Assembly (NCBI RefSeq): GCF_001425825.1
Contig: NZ_LMDM01000014.1
Coordinates: forward strand, 1 to 64,000
Length of the DNA stretch: 64,000 bases
Direction of reading: 5' to 3'
From: Rhizobacter sp. Root1238
GTDB lineage: Bacteria > Pseudomonadota > Gammaproteobacteria > Burkholderiales > Burkholderiaceae_C
Part shown: positions 61,101 through 64,000 of the stretch, one piece after another
Layout of the letters: every line of letters starts with the position of its first letter
Numbering within the stretch: the stretch's first letter is position 1
Program-made: the position numbers and the translations under genes
The notes under the pieces: generated by a model
The model's input: the letters and a program-made list of their open reading frames with translations, nothing else
Told to the model about the DNA's origin: nothing
Database searches by the model: none

Positions 61101-62759
61101 ATGGTCGCCCGCTTCGCCGCCGCCGTCGCGCTGTTCGCGGCCTGCACCGTGCAGGCCGCGCCGGCCACGCGCCTGGCCTGGCTGCAGGGCGACGAGGTGA
61201 TCGCGCTGCAGCGCAGCGGCGAGGGCGCGCAAGCGCTCGCGTCGGTGCCGCGCACGCCGCTCGGCAGCACCTGGAAGCTGTTCGTCCACGGCTACCTGGA
61301 GGCGCGCGGCGTGCAGGAGCCGGCCTACCGCTGCGAGGCGATGCAGCGCCTGCCGGACGACGACTACTGCTGCGACCCGGGAGCCTCCATCGGCCGCGAC
61401 GAGGCGCTCGCGCGCTCCTGCGGCCCGTACTTCGAGCCGAAGCGGCTGGCGCTGCCGGCCGACGACTGGGCGCGCTTCTGGCGCGACCGCGGCGCGCCGG
61501 CCTGGCTGCAGCGGCTGGACGCGATGCAGCCCGGCACCGAGCTCTCGGTGCCCGAGCTGCTGCAGGCGCTGCGCCAGGTGCCGGCGCCGTCGCGGCTGGC
61601 GGCGCGGCAGGCGCTGCTGCCGCTGGCCACGCGCGATGCTGCGGTGCTGGCCGCGCTCGGCAGCGGGCCGCGCTTCAAGACCTGGTCGTGGCGCGTCGAC
61701 GGCGAGCGCAGCGGCGGCATGGCCGGCTGGCTGGCCGACGGCACGCCGTTCTGGTTCGGCGCGGCCGGCACCAGCCGGACTGCGCTCCAGGCCCAGGCGC
61801 CGTGGATTGCGCGGCAATGGTCGGCGCACGGGCTCGCCGCCGTGCGCGGCGATGCCGACGCGCTGGCGGCCCAGCCCTGCATCGACGTGCGCTTCTTCCA
61901 GCGCTACCCGATCCAGGCGGTGCTGCGCGCCGATGGCAGCGCGGCACCGGCCGGCGCGTTGAACGGCCGCCACCGCGTCGTGTTCCGCAACGGCACGCAG
62001 CTGCCGATCGACGCGCTGCCGGCGCTGCAACTGCGGCTGGAACGCGACGGCCCGGTGATCGATGCACGGCTGCCGCTCGAAGACTATGTGGCCCGCGTCG
62101 TCGACCGCGAAGGCCGCGCGACCGAGCTCGAGGCGGCCCGTGCGCTGGCCATCGCCGCACGCAGCTACGTGCTGCAGAACGCGCCGCAGGCCGAGGCCTG
62201 CCGGCAGATCGCCGACGACAGCCGCACGCAGCGCGTCAGCCCGAACCCGCCCAGCGAGGCGGCGCGCGCCGCGGCCGCCTTCACCGACGGCCTGGTGATC
62301 AGCGGTGCCGAAGTGCGCTACCACCTCGACCAGGCCTCGCCGGGCGTGCTGTCGTGGCAGGCCGCGGTGGCGGCGAGCCGGCGCGGCGACGGCTTCGAGA
62401 CCATCCTGCGCGCCACCTGGCCCGGCATGACGCTCACCGGCGCGCAGGCCGGCGCCGACTGCGAAGCGCTGCCGCAGGCGCACGCCTGGCTGCTGCAGCG
62501 CCAGCAGCGCTGGCGCGAGCTGCTGCGCCGCGAGGCCGGCTACCAGGCGCTCGGCGCCGAACTGCGCGTGTGCCGGCTCGCGATGGGCACGCCGCACTCC
62601 GACCAGCGGCGGCTCGAGATCCGCGTGCGCGAATGGCTGAGCCGCGAAGGCCGCGTGACCCTGATCCACGAATACCTGCACCTCGCCTTCCGCGACCATC
62701 CGCGCGGACAGGACGAGGCCTACATCGAACAACTCGCACAGCGATTGGCCGACTCATGA
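61101..62759 (+). CDS. yfaQ: YfaQ-like multidomain protein (DUF2300)
   Basis: 552 residues with a signal peptide (MVARFAAAVALFAACTVQAA). The N-terminal part has a SxxK motif (PLGSTWKLFV, Ser56-x-x-Lys59), as in penicillin-binding-like enzymes. A SpoIID-like segment follows (LPLEDYVARVVDREG then ALAIAARSYVL). The C terminus has LIHEYLHLAF (H523-E524-x-x-H527), a zinc-metallopeptidase-like HExxH motif. All three are sequence-level resemblances. It is the fourth gene of the alpha-2-macroglobulin operon, 7 bp after yfaS, and its end overlaps yfaP. Confidence 0.85.
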   Translation: MVARFAAAVALFAACTVQAAPATRLAWLQGDEVIALQRSGEGAQALASVPRTPLGSTWKLFVHGYLEARGVQEPAYRCEAMQRLPDDDYCCDPGASIGRDEALARSCGPYFEPKRLALPADDWARFWRDRGAPAWLQRLDAMQPGTELSVPELLQALRQVPAPSRLAARQALLPLATRDAAVLAALGSGPRFKTWSWRVDGERSGGMAGWLADGTPFWFGAAGTSRTALQAQAPWIARQWSAHGLAAVRGDADALAAQPCIDVRFFQRYPIQAVLRADGSAAPAGALNGRHRVVFRNGTQLPIDALPALQLRLERDGPVIDARLPLEDYVARVVDREGRATELEAARALAIAARSYVLQNAPQAEACRQIADDSRTQRVSPNPPSEAARAAAAFTDGLVISGAEVRYHLDQASPGVLSWQAAVAASRRGDGFETILRATWPGMTLTGAQAGADCEALPQAHAWLLQRQQRWRELLRREAGYQALGAELRVCRLAMGTPHSDQRRLEIRVREWLSREGRVTLIHEYLHLAFRDHPRGQDEAYIEQLAQRLADS

Positions 62760-63526
62760 AGAAGCTCCTTCCCCTGCTCATGGCCGCGGCCGCCACCGGC
62801 GCCGCGGCGCAGTCCGCGATCGACACACCGACCTCCGGCTGGCGCAGCGCGCCGCCGCGCCAGCGCGATTTCGTGCAGGAGGTGCACTACCCGGCCGCGA
62901 GCGTCAACGTGAACGGCCGCTCGGCCACGGCGCTGATCCGCGGCCACATCGGTGCTGCCGCGAAGACCGGTGCCGACGGTGCACGCCAGCCGGCGCGGCT
63001 GGTGGTGGACGGCGTCGCGATGCCCTTGTCGACCGACGAAGACGGCGGCTTCGCGCGACCCTGGTCGTTCGGCAGCGGCAGCCACGGCGTTGAGGTGCGC
63101 TCGCCCGGCGGCGGCGCCGGCAAGCGCACCCAGTTCTACGAAGCGCAGGCCGGCCGCGTGCCGACGCGGCTGCGCGTGGTGCTGAGCTGGGACAGCGACA
63201 ACACCGACCTCGACCTGCACGTCGTCTCGCCCGACGGCGAGCATGTGTTCTACGGCGCGCGGGTGGCCGGCAACGGCGGCGCGCTCGACGTCGACGTGAC
63301 GACCGGCTTCGGCCCCGAGATCTTCGCGACGCCCAGCCCGGTGCGCGGCGCGTACCACGTGTTCGTCAACTACTACGGGGCCGGCGAGCGGCGCGACGTG
63401 ATCACCACCGCGCAGGTCGCGATCGTCGAGGACGAAGGCACGCCGCGCGAGAAGCAGCAGGTGTTCCGCGTGCCGCTGCGCAAGCCGGGCGAGCTGACGC
63501 TGGTGCGGTCGTTCCTGGTGCCGTGA
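62756..63526 (+). CDS. yfaP: YfaP-like protein (DUF2135)
   Basis: 256 residues. A signal peptide (LLPLLMAAAATGAAAQ) starts it. The mature part has a beta-sandwich DUF2135 signature: RVVLSWDSDNTDLDLHVVSPDGEHVFYG, then GPEIFATPSPVRGAYHVFVNYYG. It completes the yfaA-T-S-Q-P order also seen in enterobacteria, with an ATGA overlap to yfaQ. It is periplasmic and probably a structural partner of the macroglobulin complex. Confidence 0.9.
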   Translation: MKKLLPLLMAAAATGAAAQSAIDTPTSGWRSAPPRQRDFVQEVHYPAASVNVNGRSATALIRGHIGAAAKTGADGARQPARLVVDGVAMPLSTDEDGGFARPWSFGSGSHGVEVRSPGGGAGKRTQFYEAQAGRVPTRLRVVLSWDSDNTDLDLHVVSPDGEHVFYGARVAGNGGALDVDVTTGFGPEIFATPSPVRGAYHVFVNYYGAGERRDVITTAQVAIVEDEGTPREKQQVFRVPLRKPGELTLVRSFLVP

Positions 63527-63562
63527 CGCGCTGGCCGGGCATGCGGTGATACTGCCGGCGCC

Positions 63563-64000
63563 ATGCGCATCAAGCACGTCGAAGTCTTCAACGCGATCAT
63601 GCTGACCGGCACCGTCAGCGGCGCCGCACGGCTGCTGCACGTGACGCAGCCGGCGGTCACGCAGACACTGCAGCATGCCGAGCTGCAACTCGGCTACGCG
63701 CTCTTCACCCGCCAGCGCAACCGGCTGGTGCCGACGCGCGAGGCGCAGGCGCTGTACCCCGAGGTGCAGCGGCTGGTCTCGCAGCTCGAATCGGTGCGGC
63801 GGCTGGCCGGGGCGCTGCGCGGCGGCCAGCAGGCTGCGCTGCGCATCCTGGTCGTGCCGTCGCTCGCGGTGCATGCGCTGCCGCAGGCGCTCACGTTGTT
63901 CCGCCGGCGCCATCCGGCGGTGCCGGTCGCGATCCGCACGCTGCATTCGCCGGAGATCGCGCAGGCCATCGCGCTGCAGGAGGGCGATGTCGGCATCGTG
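63563..64000 (+). CDS. LysR-type regulator (partial, runs off the window)
   Basis: The first 146 codons of a LysR-type regulator. The winged-helix domain is MRIKHVEVFNAIMLTGTVSGAARLLHVTQPAVTQTLQHAELQLG, followed by the start of the effector-binding domain (AALRILVVPSLAVHALPQALTLFRRRHP). The C-terminal part lies outside. It is 36 bp downstream of yfaP on the same strand, and could be a separate unit; whether it regulates the yfa operon cannot be told. The target is unknown. Confidence 0.9.
   Translation, partial: MRIKHVEVFNAIMLTGTVSGAARLLHVTQPAVTQTLQHAELQLGYALFTRQRNRLVPTREAQALYPEVQRLVSQLESVRRLAGALRGGQQAALRILVVPSLAVHALPQALTLFRRRHPAVPVAIRTLHSPEIAQAIALQEGDVGIV

Overview
The window is about 68% G+C chromosomal DNA from a betaproteobacterium. 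It most likely comes from the order Burkholderiales, near the Rubrivivax/Leptothrix/Methylibium/Piscinibacter group. This placement is an inference from gene content: tgt, queA, recG, an OxyR with Cys199/Cys208 next to dps, an mnmG-rsmG-parA-parB region with parS-like sites, a Bug-family binding protein and the AGPR2-type short ArgC. No rRNA, tRNA, CRISPR array, prophage or insertion sequence was recognised.

Layout. 0-8.2 kb: GIY-YIG-like protein, PLP dehydratase, methyltransferase, GMC oxidoreductase, an EAL protein with a degenerate GGDEF, and tgt. 8.2-8.9 kb: an AbrB/MazE-Doc toxin-antitoxin pair. 8.9-16.4 kb: queA, recG, a Yip1-like membrane protein, a lipoprotein, oxyR, dps and a DJ-1-like protein. 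16.4-16.8 kb: a large nested palindrome whose core also occurs at the left end of the window. 16.8-21.7 kb: the prkA(yeaG)-yeaH-spoVR(ycgB) operon. 22-28.6 kb: the chromosome partitioning region (parB, parA, rsmG, mnmG, three parS-like sites), with argC and a small hydrolase placed between parA and parB. 28.8-32.3 kb: a YkgJ-like protein, a Bug protein and a diguanylate cyclase. 32.4-33.7 kb: an island of visibly lower G+C with a LuxR-type regulator lacking a LuxI partner, a lux-box dyad, a 52-residue peptide gene with a Gly-Gly motif near its C terminus, and a run of four strong hairpins. 34-38.6 kb: ElaA-type acetyltransferase and a four-gene ATGA-coupled operon (glutaredoxin-like, TAP-like hydrolase, ABC ATPase, ABC permease). 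38.7-46 kb: GST, a thioredoxin-like lipoprotein, pabB, a chorismate-lyase-like protein, then a patch of decay with a prolyl-4-hydroxylase gene carrying an internal deletion and a truncated MauG/cytochrome-c-peroxidase gene. 45.9-54.1 kb: CHASE2 hybrid kinase, LysM-FecR protein, a FadH-like flavoenzyme and a phospholipase-D-like lipoprotein. 54.2-63.5 kb: a complete yfaA-yfaT-yfaS-yfaQ-yfaP type bacterial alpha-2-macroglobulin operon. The window ends inside a LysR regulator.

The most interesting items are the LuxR/peptide/structured-RNA island at 32.4-33.7 kb, the two nested palindromes with a shared core but different, self-compensating arms, and the alpha-2-macroglobulin operon. In that operon the macroglobulin keeps a CVEQ thioester-type motif, and one partner combines SxxK, SpoIID-like and HExxH signatures.
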